Shown here: positions 8,124 through 14,156 of the stretch, piece after piece
Layout: every line of letters starts with the position of its first letter
Numbering within the stretch: the first letter of the stretch is position 1
Origin: SIG636 sp045537905
GTDB lineage: Bacteria; Bacillota; Clostridia; Oscillospirales; CAG-382
Direction: 5' to 3'
Assembly (NCBI GenBank): GCA_045537905.1
Contig: JAZSQJ010000074.1
Location: 1-14,156, forward strand
DNA: 14,156 bases
Program-made: the position numbers and the translations under genes
Notes under the pieces: model-generated
The model's input: only the letters and a program-made list of their open reading frames with translations
What the model was told of the DNA's origin: nothing
Database searches by the model: none

Positions 8124-8152
8124 ATTATACACTTTCGTTTGTCTTGTGTCAA
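8124..8152 (-). promoter_or_regulatory. arg operon promoter, perfect consensus boxes
   Basis: TTGACA (8147-8152) and TATAAT (8124-8129) are separated by exactly 17 bp on the minus strand. Both boxes match the SigA consensus fully. Transcription should start near 8117, giving a leader of about 43 nt before argG. That is too short for a long attenuator or riboswitch. Confidence 0.85.
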
Positions 8153-8211
8153 TAGTCAAATTGCTTATTTTCACAACAAAATCGTCAATTATTTAGGCAT
8201 AATGCAAGGGG

Positions 8212-8817
8212 TTATTCCGAAAGCATACGGGCAATATCCATTGCAAGTTCTTTTATTGCATATTTTGTTGTATTTATGCATAAATCATAGTTTTCCATAC
8301 AGCCCCATTCCTTGCCCGTATAGAACTCGTAATACTTTGCCCTGCCCTTGTCTATTTCCTTTATGTGGCGTTTAACCTGCTTTTCGCTCAGCTCCTCCTC
8401 GCCACCAGCTCTCTCCATGCATCGGCGGATACGGCTGTCCAGCTCTGCATACACAAAGATGCGGTAAGGATTGTATTCACGAAGAATATAATCTGCACAG
8501 CGGCCAACTATAACACAGTCCGTTTTGTCAGCCAGCTCCTTTATTATCTCGTTTTGTGCACTGTATACAGACTGCTGCTGCATAAGCTGATAATCCCCGA
8601 TGTAGGTTATGCTCTTCCCTATCGTTATAGGATACAGATTACAGGGCTTACACTCTATAAGGTTTTTAACGTACTCCTCCGAGAGAGATGTATGCTTTGC
8701 TATTTCCGTTATAATCTCCTTGTCATAATACTGATAGCCAAGCTTTTCCGCCAGACGGCGTCCCAGCTCACGGCCACCGCTACCAAACTGTCTGCCAACG
8801 GTAATTATCCTACTCAC
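8212..8817 (-). CDS. cytidylate kinase-like P-loop protein
   Basis: A 201-residue member of what I recognise as the cytidylate kinase-like family (Cytidylate_kin2). The first strand and loop read ITVGRQFGSGGRELG (5-19), followed by YDKEIITEIA (31-40), VIVGRCADYIL (102-112) and the lid-like HIKEIDKGRAKYYEFYTGKEW (151-171, best read as its two ends HIKEID and YTGKEW). In the loop the usual Walker A GK[ST] is replaced by G-R-E, which is typical of this family; its true substrate is unknown to me. It is not the housekeeping CMP kinase (cmk). I chose the GTG at 8817 because AAGGAGG sits six bases ahead and the family start SRIITV follows. A start at 8919 would overlap the MATE gene by 91 bp. The MATE stop TAA runs directly into the ribosome site, so the two genes form one unit. 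Confidence 0.8.
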   Translation of the reverse strand: MSRIITVGRQFGSGGRELGRRLAEKLGYQYYDKEIITEIAKHTSLSEEYVKNLIECKPCNLYPITIGKSITYIGDYQLMQQQSVYSAQNEIIKELADKTDCVIVGRCADYILREYNPYRIFVYAELDSRIRRCMERAGGEEELSEKQVKRHIKEIDKGRAKYYEFYTGKEWGCMENYDLCINTTKYAIKELAMDIARMLSE

Positions 8818-8823
8818 GGTATA

Positions 8824-8830
8824 CCTCCTT
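8824..8830 (-). promoter_or_regulatory. ribosome binding site fixing the GTG start of the kinase-like gene
   Basis: AAGGAGG on the minus strand lies six bases before the GTG at 8817 and shares two bases with the TAA stop of the upstream MATE gene. This layout decides the start and suggests translational coupling. Confidence 0.8.
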
Positions 8831-10172
8831 ATGCATAATGATACTTTTTTCGTTTTATAACCAAAAACGCTATGGTTACTGCCAAAGACAAAAGCTCTGC
8901 CGCTACTAACGAGCTCCATATTCCGTCCAGACCAAGCAGCACAGGCAAAATCAGCACGCCTGCTATCTGGAATACAAAGGTACGCAAAAACGATATTACG
9001 GCAGAGACAACACCGTTGTTCAGTGCTGTAAAAAAGGCTGAGCCAAAAATGTTAAACCCGCTCATAACAAAGCTAAAAGCAAAAATCCTGAATCCGCGGA
9101 GGGTCATCTGATAAAGCTCCTCGTTGCCGTCTGTAAACATAGCAGACAGCGGGGCCGCCAAGAGCTGACCCGAAGCCAGCATAGCCACACCGCAGCTACC
9201 TACTATTATCATACTTTTACGGAACAGACTTTTAAGCTCTGCCGTGTTGCCTGCACCGTAGTGATAGCTTACAACGGGACTGCCGCCTATTGAATAGCCT
9301 ATGAATATAGCCGCAAAGGTAAAGGAGGCATACATAAGCACGCCGTAGGCAGCGACACCGTTTTCGCCTGCCATTTTAAGCAACTGATTGTTGAACAGAA
9401 TAACGACTATTGATGAAGATATATTACTCATCAGCTCAGAGGAGCCGTTGGTACAGGTCTTAAGCAAAACCTTGCCGTAAAAGGAGGTTTTTGAAAGCTT
9501 TAGCAGGCTATCGTTTTCCCTTGCAAAATATATCAAAGGAAAAACGCCTCCCACAAACTGACTAAGCCCCGTAGCCACCGCAGCACCTACGAGTCCCCAA
9601 CCGAACCCTACGATAAACACAGCGTCAAGAGCTATGTTTACCACACCTGCACCCACCGTTGTATAAAGCCCCAGCTTAGGTTTTTCTGCCGTTACGAAAA
9701 AGCTTTGAAATACGTTTTGAAGCATAAAAAACGGCAAGGAGATAAGCATTACGGTGCCGTATACCACACAGTCCTCCAGCATATCACCTTCGGCACCCAT
9801 CAGCTCGGAAACAGTCCTTAGCAAAGGGATAACTATAACGGCAAGAGCAACACCGCCTATAACCGTTGCATAAACCAGCATAGAAAAATAGCGGTTTGCC
9901 TTTTTACCGTCACCCTCTCCGAGGGTTTTTGCAACTATAGCGGTACCGCCCGTACCCACCATAAAGCCAAGGGCTGACAGCATCATTATAACCGGCCATA
10001 TCAGATTGATAGCAGCAAAAGGCGTTGTGCCTACGTAGTTAGAAACAAAAAAACCGTCCACCATTCCGTAGATCGACGTAAACACCATCATCACCACAGA
10101 GGGGATCACGAAGCGAAAGAGCTTAGCGTACGTAAAATGCTCCGAGAGCTTTATTCTATCATTCTCCACCAC
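8829..10172 (-). CDS. MATE family multidrug/toxin efflux transporter
   Basis: Inner-membrane antiporter of the MATE family, expected to export cationic or aromatic compounds in exchange for Na+ or H+. The protein of about 447 residues is hydrophobic throughout, with two related halves of about six helices each. The first half contains FTSIYGMVDGFFVSNYVG (about 31-48) with D39 in helix 1, and the inter-half partner SSELMSNISSS opens helix 7, a pattern of MepA/DinF-like MATEs in Clostridia. The start is a GTG at 10172 (a second GTG follows at 10169), with GAGG ten bases before it. An ATG at 10244 lies upstream of the predicted transcription start and would add an odd extra hydrophobic segment, so I reject it. 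The substrate cannot be read from sequence. Confidence 0.88.
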   Translation of the reverse strand: MVENDRIKLSEHFTYAKLFRFVIPSVVMMVFTSIYGMVDGFFVSNYVGTTPFAAINLIWPVIMMLSALGFMVGTGGTAIVAKTLGEGDGKKANRYFSMLVYATVIGGVALAVIVIPLLRTVSELMGAEGDMLEDCVVYGTVMLISLPFFMLQNVFQSFFVTAEKPKLGLYTTVGAGVVNIALDAVFIVGFGWGLVGAAVATGLSQFVGGVFPLIYFARENDSLLKLSKTSFYGKVLLKTCTNGSSELMSNISSSIVVILFNNQLLKMAGENGVAAYGVLMYASFTFAAIFIGYSIGGSPVVSYHYGAGNTAELKSLFRKSMIIVGSCGVAMLASGQLLAAPLSAMFTDGNEELYQMTLRGFRIFAFSFVMSGFNIFGSAFFTALNNGVVSAVISFLRTFVFQIAGVLILPVLLGLDGIWSSLVAAELLSLAVTIAFLVIKRKKYHYA

Positions 10173-10212
10173 GAAACGTGAACCTCGCACATAAACATTG
10201 TATAACAGAATA

Positions 10213-10241
10213 AGTATACATATTTTAGCAGCAAATGTCAA
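10213..10241 (-). promoter_or_regulatory. promoter of the MATE/kinase-like unit
   Basis: TTGACA (10236-10241) and TATACT (10213-10218) on the minus strand are 17 bp apart. Predicted transcription begins near 10206, downstream of the ATG at 10244, so translation must start at one of the GTG codons near 10170. Confidence 0.75.
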
Positions 10242-10291
10242 CACCGATACTAAAGAAAAAGCTAATATTATAAATAATGTAAATAAAAATG

Positions 10292-10320
10292 TTGCAAAAC
10301 CGAAACAGAAGTGTTAAAAT
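10292..10320 (+). promoter_or_regulatory. trkA promoter
   Basis: TTGCAA (10292-10297) and TAAAAT (10315-10320) are 17 bp apart on the plus strand, giving a start near 10327 and a leader of about 30 nt. It is back to back with the MATE promoter; the two -35 boxes are 50 bp apart, leaving room for a shared regulator, though I see no clear operator between them. Confidence 0.65.
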
Positions 10321-10356
10321 TAGCCTGTAATGCATTTATTGTACGGAGTGATATTT

Positions 10357-11715
10357 ATGAAAATAATCGTTGCCGGCTGCGGCAAGATAGGTGTTGCCAT
10401 ACTGGCGGATTTGATTGCCGAAGGGCACGACGTTACCGCCCTTGACCAAAACCCCGATATCGTTACGGAGATAACCAACGTTTACGATGCTATGGGTGTT
10501 TGCGGCAACTGTACGGACTACGCCACTTTAGAGGAGGCAGGCATACAGAATGCCGAGCTTTTCGTGGCTGCTTCCGGCTCAGATGAGCTTAATATGCTTA
10601 GCTGTTTTTTGGCAAAACGAATGGGGGCAGGTCACACCATCGCCCGTATCCGTAACCCCGAATATAACGACAGCAGTCTTGCCTTTATGCGTAAGCATCT
10701 TGAGCTGGCTATGGCCCTTAACCCCGAACAGCTTACTGCGGTTGAGCTATTTAACGTGCTTAAGCTACCCGCCGCTGTAAGGCGTGAGAGCTTTTCCAGG
10801 AAAAGGTTTGAAATGGTTGAGTTCAGGCTTGACCCCGACTCTAAGCTGCAGGGACTTACCTTGCAAAAAATGCGTGAAAAATACGATGCAAGATACCTTA
10901 TCTGCACGGTAAGACGAGGGGAAAAGACCTTTATCCCCCACGGTAGCTTCGTGCTTGAGGGTGGCGACAAAATAGGCGTTATTGCCGCCCCTGCAGAGAT
11001 ACTTAAGTTTTTACGTCTGGTCGGCGGTATGAAAAGACAGGCTAAAAGCGTTATGATACTTGGCGGCAGCCGTATTGCCTATTATCTGGCGAAGACGTGC
11101 CTGGAGCTGGGGATGGCTGTTACCATTATCGAAAAGAAGCCCGAACGCTGTACCGAGCTTAGCACTCTGTTGCCTAAAGCGGTTATTATACAGGGCGACG
11201 GTGCGTCACAGGATATCCTTATTGAGGAAGGTCTTAAGGACGTGGATGCATTTGTTGCACTTACGGGACAGGACGAGGAAAACATTCTTATATCCTTGTT
11301 TGCCTCTAATCAGAACGTGCCTACCGTTATGACCAAGGTAAACAGAGACGAGCTTGCATCCTTGGCAACGAAAATCGGACTTGACTGCATCGTTTCGCCC
11401 AAGGAGCTATCCTCGGGTATGGTTGTAAGGTATGCAAGGGCACTGCAAAACTCTATGGACAGCAACGTGGAGACCCTTTATAAAATAATGGACGGTATGG
11501 CTGAGGCCCTGGAGTTTAAGGTTGGACAGAACTTCCCTGCCATAGATATCCCTCTTAAAGAGATTAAGTTTAAGCCGGGCATTCTTATTGCAGGTATACT
11601 CAGAGACAGAAAGACCATCATCCCTGCAGGTGATGACAGAATGCTGCCCGATGACAGGGTTATCGTTGTAGCCGCTGAGCAAAGACTTAAAGATTTGTCG
11701 GATATTCTTAAATAG
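10357..11715 (+). CDS. trkA: Trk-type K+ uptake regulatory subunit, tandem RCK
   Basis: Cytosolic nucleotide-binding gating subunit of the TrkH K+ channel/transporter. The 452 residues form two RCK modules, each a Rossmann domain followed by a C-terminal TrkA_C domain (roughly 1-225 and 230-452). The first Rossmann motif is intact (GCGKIG, 7-12) with the acidic D30 at the end of strand 2. The second is degenerate (GGSRIA, 236-241: Ser and Ala replace the second and third glycines) though E259 is kept, so the two sites may differ in nucleotide use. The ATG at 10357 has GGAG eight bases ahead; the in-frame ATG at 10330 lies only about 3 nt into the transcript with no ribosome site. trkH follows after 11 bp. 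Confidence 0.93.
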   Translation: MKIIVAGCGKIGVAILADLIAEGHDVTALDQNPDIVTEITNVYDAMGVCGNCTDYATLEEAGIQNAELFVAASGSDELNMLSCFLAKRMGAGHTIARIRNPEYNDSSLAFMRKHLELAMALNPEQLTAVELFNVLKLPAAVRRESFSRKRFEMVEFRLDPDSKLQGLTLQKMREKYDARYLICTVRRGEKTFIPHGSFVLEGGDKIGVIAAPAEILKFLRLVGGMKRQAKSVMILGGSRIAYYLAKTCLELGMAVTIIEKKPERCTELSTLLPKAVIIQGDGASQDILIEEGLKDVDAFVALTGQDEENILISLFASNQNVPTVMTKVNRDELASLATKIGLDCIVSPKELSSGMVVRYARALQNSMDSNVETLYKIMDGMAEALEFKVGQNFPAIDIPLKEIKFKPGILIAGILRDRKTIIPAGDDRMLPDDRVIVVAAEQRLKDLSDILK

Positions 11716-11726
11716 AGGTTTGGATT

Positions 11727-13169
11727 ATGAACCGAAGAATGGTATTTTATATGATCGGTCAGTTGGTTAAGGTAGAGGCTTTGCTTCTGCTGCTGCCCCT
11801 TGCCGTTGCCTTTTGCTACGGTGAGAGCTGTTGGCAAGCCATTGCTATAAGCATTGGAGTTGCCCTGGCCGTGGGATACGGCCTGACCCTTATAAGCAAA
11901 CCGGGAAACAAGCTTATCTTTGCCAAGGAGGGCTTTGTTATCGTTGCACTGTCCTGGATTTTAATGTCCGTTATCGGTGCGTTGCCCTTTGTTATAAGCA
12001 AGGAGATACCCAGCTTTATTGACGCTTTTTTTGAAACCGTAAGCGGATTTACCACCACCGGAGCCTCTATTCTTCTCAATCTCGAAGAAATGTCCCACGG
12101 ACTGTTGTTTTGGCGTAGCTTTACCCATTGGGTAGGCGGCATGGGCGTACTGGTGTTTATAATGGCAGTTGTTCCCTCTGCCGCCGACCGTTCTATTCAC
12201 ATAATGAAGGCTGAGGTGCCCGGTCCTATCGTGGGTAAGCTGGTTCCAAAGGTCAGACAAACGGCGAGGATTTTGTACCTTATTTATATAGCTATGACCG
12301 TAGTGCAGTTTATACTTCTGTTATGCGGCGGTATGAATGCTTTTGAAAGCGCAGTGCATACATTTGGTACTGCAGGCACGGGCGGTTTTGGAGTAAGACC
12401 GGATAGCATCACAAGCTACAGCCCTTATTTGCAGTGGGTTATTACCGTGTTTATGTTTCTGTTTGGTGTTAATTTCAATTTGTACTATTTATTGTTGCTT
12501 CGCCGGTTCAGCTCTGTTTTGAAAAGCAGTGAGCTTTGGACCTATATCGGCGTAAACTTTACCGCAACTGCAATTATAACCCTTAATATATTCAATCTTT
12601 GCGGCAGCTTAAGCGAAAGCATAAGGCTTTCTGCCTTTCAGGTGGTTTCCGTTTCCACCACCACGGGCTTTGCCACGGCAGACTTTAATTTATGGCCCGA
12701 GCTTTCTAAAGGCATACTTATAGTGCTGATGTTCTTTGGCGCTATGGCAGGCTCTACCGCAGGCGGCTTAAAAATATCACGAATCGTGCTGCTTGGTAAA
12801 ATGATTAAGCGTGAGTTTATGCACACCCTTCACCCACGCTCGGTATCGACGGTAAAGTTCGAGGGTAAAACCGTAGACGACAGCACTCTTAACAGCGTAA
12901 GCACCTATTTTTCCCTTTTTATGTGCGGATTTTTTGCTATGTTCCTACTGATAAGCATTGACAAATTTGATTTTCTTACCAACTTTTCTGCGGTTGCCGC
13001 TTGTATAAACAATATCGGTCCGGGTCTTGGTGCCGTGGGACCTACGGGTAGCTTTGCAGGATATTCCGATTTTTCCAAGCTGGTTCTTTCCGCCGCTATG
13101 TTACTTGGCAGACTGGAATTTTTCCCGCTGATTATAGCCTTCAGTCCTTCTACTTGGAGTAAGAAATAA
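11727..13169 (+). CDS. trkH: Trk-type K+ uptake membrane subunit
   Basis: Integral membrane K+ translocating subunit that works with TrkA. The 480 residues show the four pore repeats of the SKT superfamily, each with a filter glycine: SGFTTTGAS (107-114), FGTAGTGG (213-220), VSTTTGFA (309-316) and NNIGPGLGAVG (428-438). AGSTAGGLKISR (341-352), the intramembrane gating loop region of TrkH-type proteins, is present. The C-terminal GRLEFFPLIIAFSPSTW (461-477) is the usual family end, so the gene is complete. GAGG sits eight bases before the ATG and overlaps the end of trkA, so the pair is likely one transcript with coupled translation. Confidence 0.94.
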   Translation: MNRRMVFYMIGQLVKVEALLLLLPLAVAFCYGESCWQAIAISIGVALAVGYGLTLISKPGNKLIFAKEGFVIVALSWILMSVIGALPFVISKEIPSFIDAFFETVSGFTTTGASILLNLEEMSHGLLFWRSFTHWVGGMGVLVFIMAVVPSAADRSIHIMKAEVPGPIVGKLVPKVRQTARILYLIYIAMTVVQFILLLCGGMNAFESAVHTFGTAGTGGFGVRPDSITSYSPYLQWVITVFMFLFGVNFNLYYLLLLRRFSSVLKSSELWTYIGVNFTATAIITLNIFNLCGSLSESIRLSAFQVVSVSTTTGFATADFNLWPELSKGILIVLMFFGAMAGSTAGGLKISRIVLLGKMIKREFMHTLHPRSVSTVKFEGKTVDDSTLNSVSTYFSLFMCGFFAMFLLISIDKFDFLTNFSAVAACINNIGPGLGAVGPTGSFAGYSDFSKLVLSAAMLLGRLEFFPLIIAFSPSTWSKK

Positions 13170-13214
13170 TTAATTTTGCTTCGTAGCCCTTAGGGGCAGA
13201 AAATATTTACTTTC

Positions 13215-13220
13215 AGGAGG
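13215..13220 (+). promoter_or_regulatory. ribosome binding site of the aquaporin gene
   Basis: A perfect AGGAGG followed by six T and the ATG at 13227. It is the strongest ribosome site of the plus-strand genes and suggests high expression. The 57-bp gap after trkH has only a tiny GCCC/GGGC hairpin and no convincing terminator or promoter, so read-through from trkH is likely. Confidence 0.75.
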
Positions 13221-13226
13221 TTTTTT

Positions 13227-13886
13227 ATGAAATCAATCAAGAAGTATGTTGCAGAATTTATCGGTACCTTCGTACTGGTATTCTTCGCCTGCGGCACTGC
13301 CGCCGTTGTAGGATGCGACACTCCCGGCGGTTATTTTATGACCGCCCTCGCCTTTGGTCTTGTTATCGTTGCCATGGCTTACTCTATAGGCAACGTTTCG
13401 GGATGCCACATCAACCCCGCAGTATCCATCGCAATGCTGGTAAACGGCAGTCTTAGCCTTAAGGACTTCGTTGGCTATCTGGCAGGTCAGTTTACGGGCG
13501 CTATTGCAGGCGCAGCCGCGCTTATGGCATTTGTAGGTAAGGAAACCGGTCTTGGCACCAACGCACTTTTTGAAGACAGCGTTGTTAAATCCCTTACTAT
13601 CGAGGTTATACTGACCTTTGTTTTCGTGCTTGCAATCCTTGGTGTTACCTCAAAGGCAAGCAACGGCTCTGTTGCAGGCATTGTAATAGGTCTTTCCCTT
13701 ACCCTGGTACACATACTGGGCATATCCTTTACAGGCACCTCTGTAAACCCTGCCCGTAGCTTTGGTCCCGCTTTGTTTGTTGGCGGCGACGCTTTGGCTA
13801 ACGTTTGGGTGTTTATCCTTGCTCCCCTTGTTGGCGGCGCTCTTGCTGCTATCGTTTATAAATTTCTTGCAGGTAAGGAAGAATAA
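13227..13886 (+). CDS. aqpZ: AqpZ-type aquaporin
   Basis: Membrane channel of the MIP family. The 219 residues show six hydrophobic helices and the two half-helix NPA boxes, HINPAVS (61-67) and SVNPARS (172-178). The four aromatic/arginine filter residues align with E. coli AqpZ: F43, H162, T171 and R177. This narrow, His-containing filter is the water-selective type, not the glycerol type, where the His is usually Gly and a conserved Asp follows the second NPA arginine. The spacing H+9=T and H+15=R is identical to AqpZ. It follows trkH by 57 bp on the same strand, so water flow may be tied to K+-driven osmotic adjustment. Small uncharged solutes besides water cannot be excluded. Confidence 0.92.
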   Translation: MKSIKKYVAEFIGTFVLVFFACGTAAVVGCDTPGGYFMTALAFGLVIVAMAYSIGNVSGCHINPAVSIAMLVNGSLSLKDFVGYLAGQFTGAIAGAAALMAFVGKETGLGTNALFEDSVVKSLTIEVILTFVFVLAILGVTSKASNGSVAGIVIGLSLTLVHILGISFTGTSVNPARSFGPALFVGGDALANVWVFILAPLVGGALAAIVYKFLAGKEE

Positions 13887-13904
13887 TATTTATTAATCTT
13901 CAGT

Positions 13905-13936
13905 ACTATCCCAAATCAATCCTGATTTGGGATAGT
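13905..13936. repeat. perfect 14-bp inverted repeat after the aquaporin gene
   Basis: ACTATCCCAAATCA (13905-13918) and TGATTTGGGATAGT (13923-13936) pair fully around the 4-nt loop ATCC, 18 bp after the stop codon. Neither side has a T-run of terminator quality. It may protect the 3' end of the mRNA or act as one half of a two-hairpin terminator with the next element. Confidence 0.75.
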
Positions 13937-13994
13937 CAGACCGCTGACAAAGGCACAGAGCACGAAAAAGAATAAAAAATACTCATTCTAAAGT

Positions 13995-14045
13995 AGAAAA
14001 TTCAGGGAAAATTTCCCTGAATTTTCTGCATTTTATTTGTTTTTT
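13995..14045 (+). terminator. strong intrinsic terminator after the aquaporin gene
   Basis: AGAAAATTCAGGGAAA (13995-14010) pairs with TTTCCCTGAATTTTCT (14012-14027), giving a stem of about 14 bp after a minimal loop. GCA and the T-rich run 14031-14045 follow, including six T in a row. This should end the trkA-trkH-aquaporin transcript. The minus-strand side also runs into a T-rich stretch (the A-rich bases 13967-13980), so it may work in both directions. Confidence 0.8.
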
Positions 14046-14053
14046 CGTTCAAA

Positions 14054-14156
14054 ACGAACCTCGGCTCACAGTACTTAGTACAGTTATCGCCTCGGTTCGT
14101 CTTGCCTGCACTCTTTCTCAGCACTCTGCCAGCTTGATGACAAGGTTTGTCATCAA
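14054..14156. repeat. inverted-repeat block, possible dispersed intergenic repeat, cut by window end
   Basis: No gene is visible here. ACGAACC (14054-14060) pairs with GGTTCGT (14094-14100), with a further GGC/GCC match inside after two mismatches, and a small GTAC-TTA-GTAC palindrome lies at 14071-14081 in the loop. GCACTCT occurs twice (14108-14114 and 14121-14127). TTGATGACAA (14134-14143) and TTGTCATCAA (14147-14156) form a perfect 10-bp hairpin ending exactly at the window edge. The nested hairpins without a reading frame suggest a dispersed palindromic element, but its right end lies outside the window. Confidence 0.45.

Noticed and set aside
8818..8919. ATG at 8919 as start of the kinase-like gene
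   Set aside because: It would overlap the MATE gene by 91 bp and place 34 unrelated residues before the family N-terminus; the GTG at 8817 has AAGGAGG at six bases.
10173..10244. ATG at 10244 as MATE start with an extra hydrophobic segment
   Set aside because: It lies upstream of the transcript start predicted from TTGACA-17-TATACT and would make the protein longer than usual for the family.
13170..13226. Terminator between trkH and the aquaporin gene
   Set aside because: Only a 4-bp GCCC/GGGC stem with no T-run; too weak to call.
1..14156. CRISPR array, insertion sequence, prophage, tRNA or rRNA genes
   Set aside because: No regular spaced repeats, transposase-like protein, phage gene or cloverleaf/rRNA-like sequence was found on either strand.

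Overview
The window looks like a chromosomal piece of a low-to-middle GC Gram-positive bacterium, most likely a gut-type member of the Clostridia (Bacillota). This is inferred from purine-rich Shine-Dalgarno sites of the AGGAGG type before nearly every gene, textbook SigA-like promoters (TTGACA or TTGCAA, 17 bp, then a TATAAT-like box), a Clostridia-style MATE transporter next to a 'cytidylate kinase-like' P-loop protein, and a TrkA/TrkH pair of Gram-positive type. I cannot name genus or species.

Layout. Positions 1-253 hold no convincing gene. They contain a G-rich stretch with short hairpins, then a 12-bp stem-loop that probably ends the arginine operon. From 254 to 8074, on the minus strand, lies a compact seven-gene arginine operon read as argG-argH-argC-argJ-argB-argD-argF. 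Its gaps are 1-27 bp, with one 7-nt overlap (argH/argC). A promoter with perfect consensus boxes (8124-8152) drives it, and a weak ARG-box-like palindrome lies in the leader. Upstream, also on the minus strand, is a two-gene unit: a MATE efflux protein (8829-10172) and a cytidylate-kinase-like protein (8212-8817). It has its own consensus promoter at 10213-10241. Back to back with that promoter is the one for trkA (10292-10320), followed on the plus strand by trkA, trkH and an AqpZ-type aquaporin (13227-13886). The last 270 bp hold three clear inverted repeats and one imperfect one. One of the clear ones is a good intrinsic terminator; the block at the right edge looks like a dispersed intergenic repeat cut by the window end.

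How the genes work together. ArgB and ArgC take N-acetylglutamate to the semialdehyde, and ArgD makes N-acetylornithine. ArgJ recycles the acetyl group to glutamate, so neither ArgE nor a separate ArgA is strictly needed. ArgF makes citrulline, and ArgG and ArgH finish arginine. Only carbamoyl phosphate synthase (carAB) and the regulator (ArgR) are absent from the window. On the right, TrkA and TrkH form a K+ uptake system and the aquaporin moves water, a plausible osmotic-adjustment neighbourhood. The MATE/kinase unit is unrelated to either, as far as I can see.

I found no sign of a new defence, mobile or biosynthetic system. The most useful loose ends are the two flanking repeat-like intergenic regions, the kinase-like protein that lacks a normal Walker A lysine, and the degenerate second nucleotide site in TrkA.
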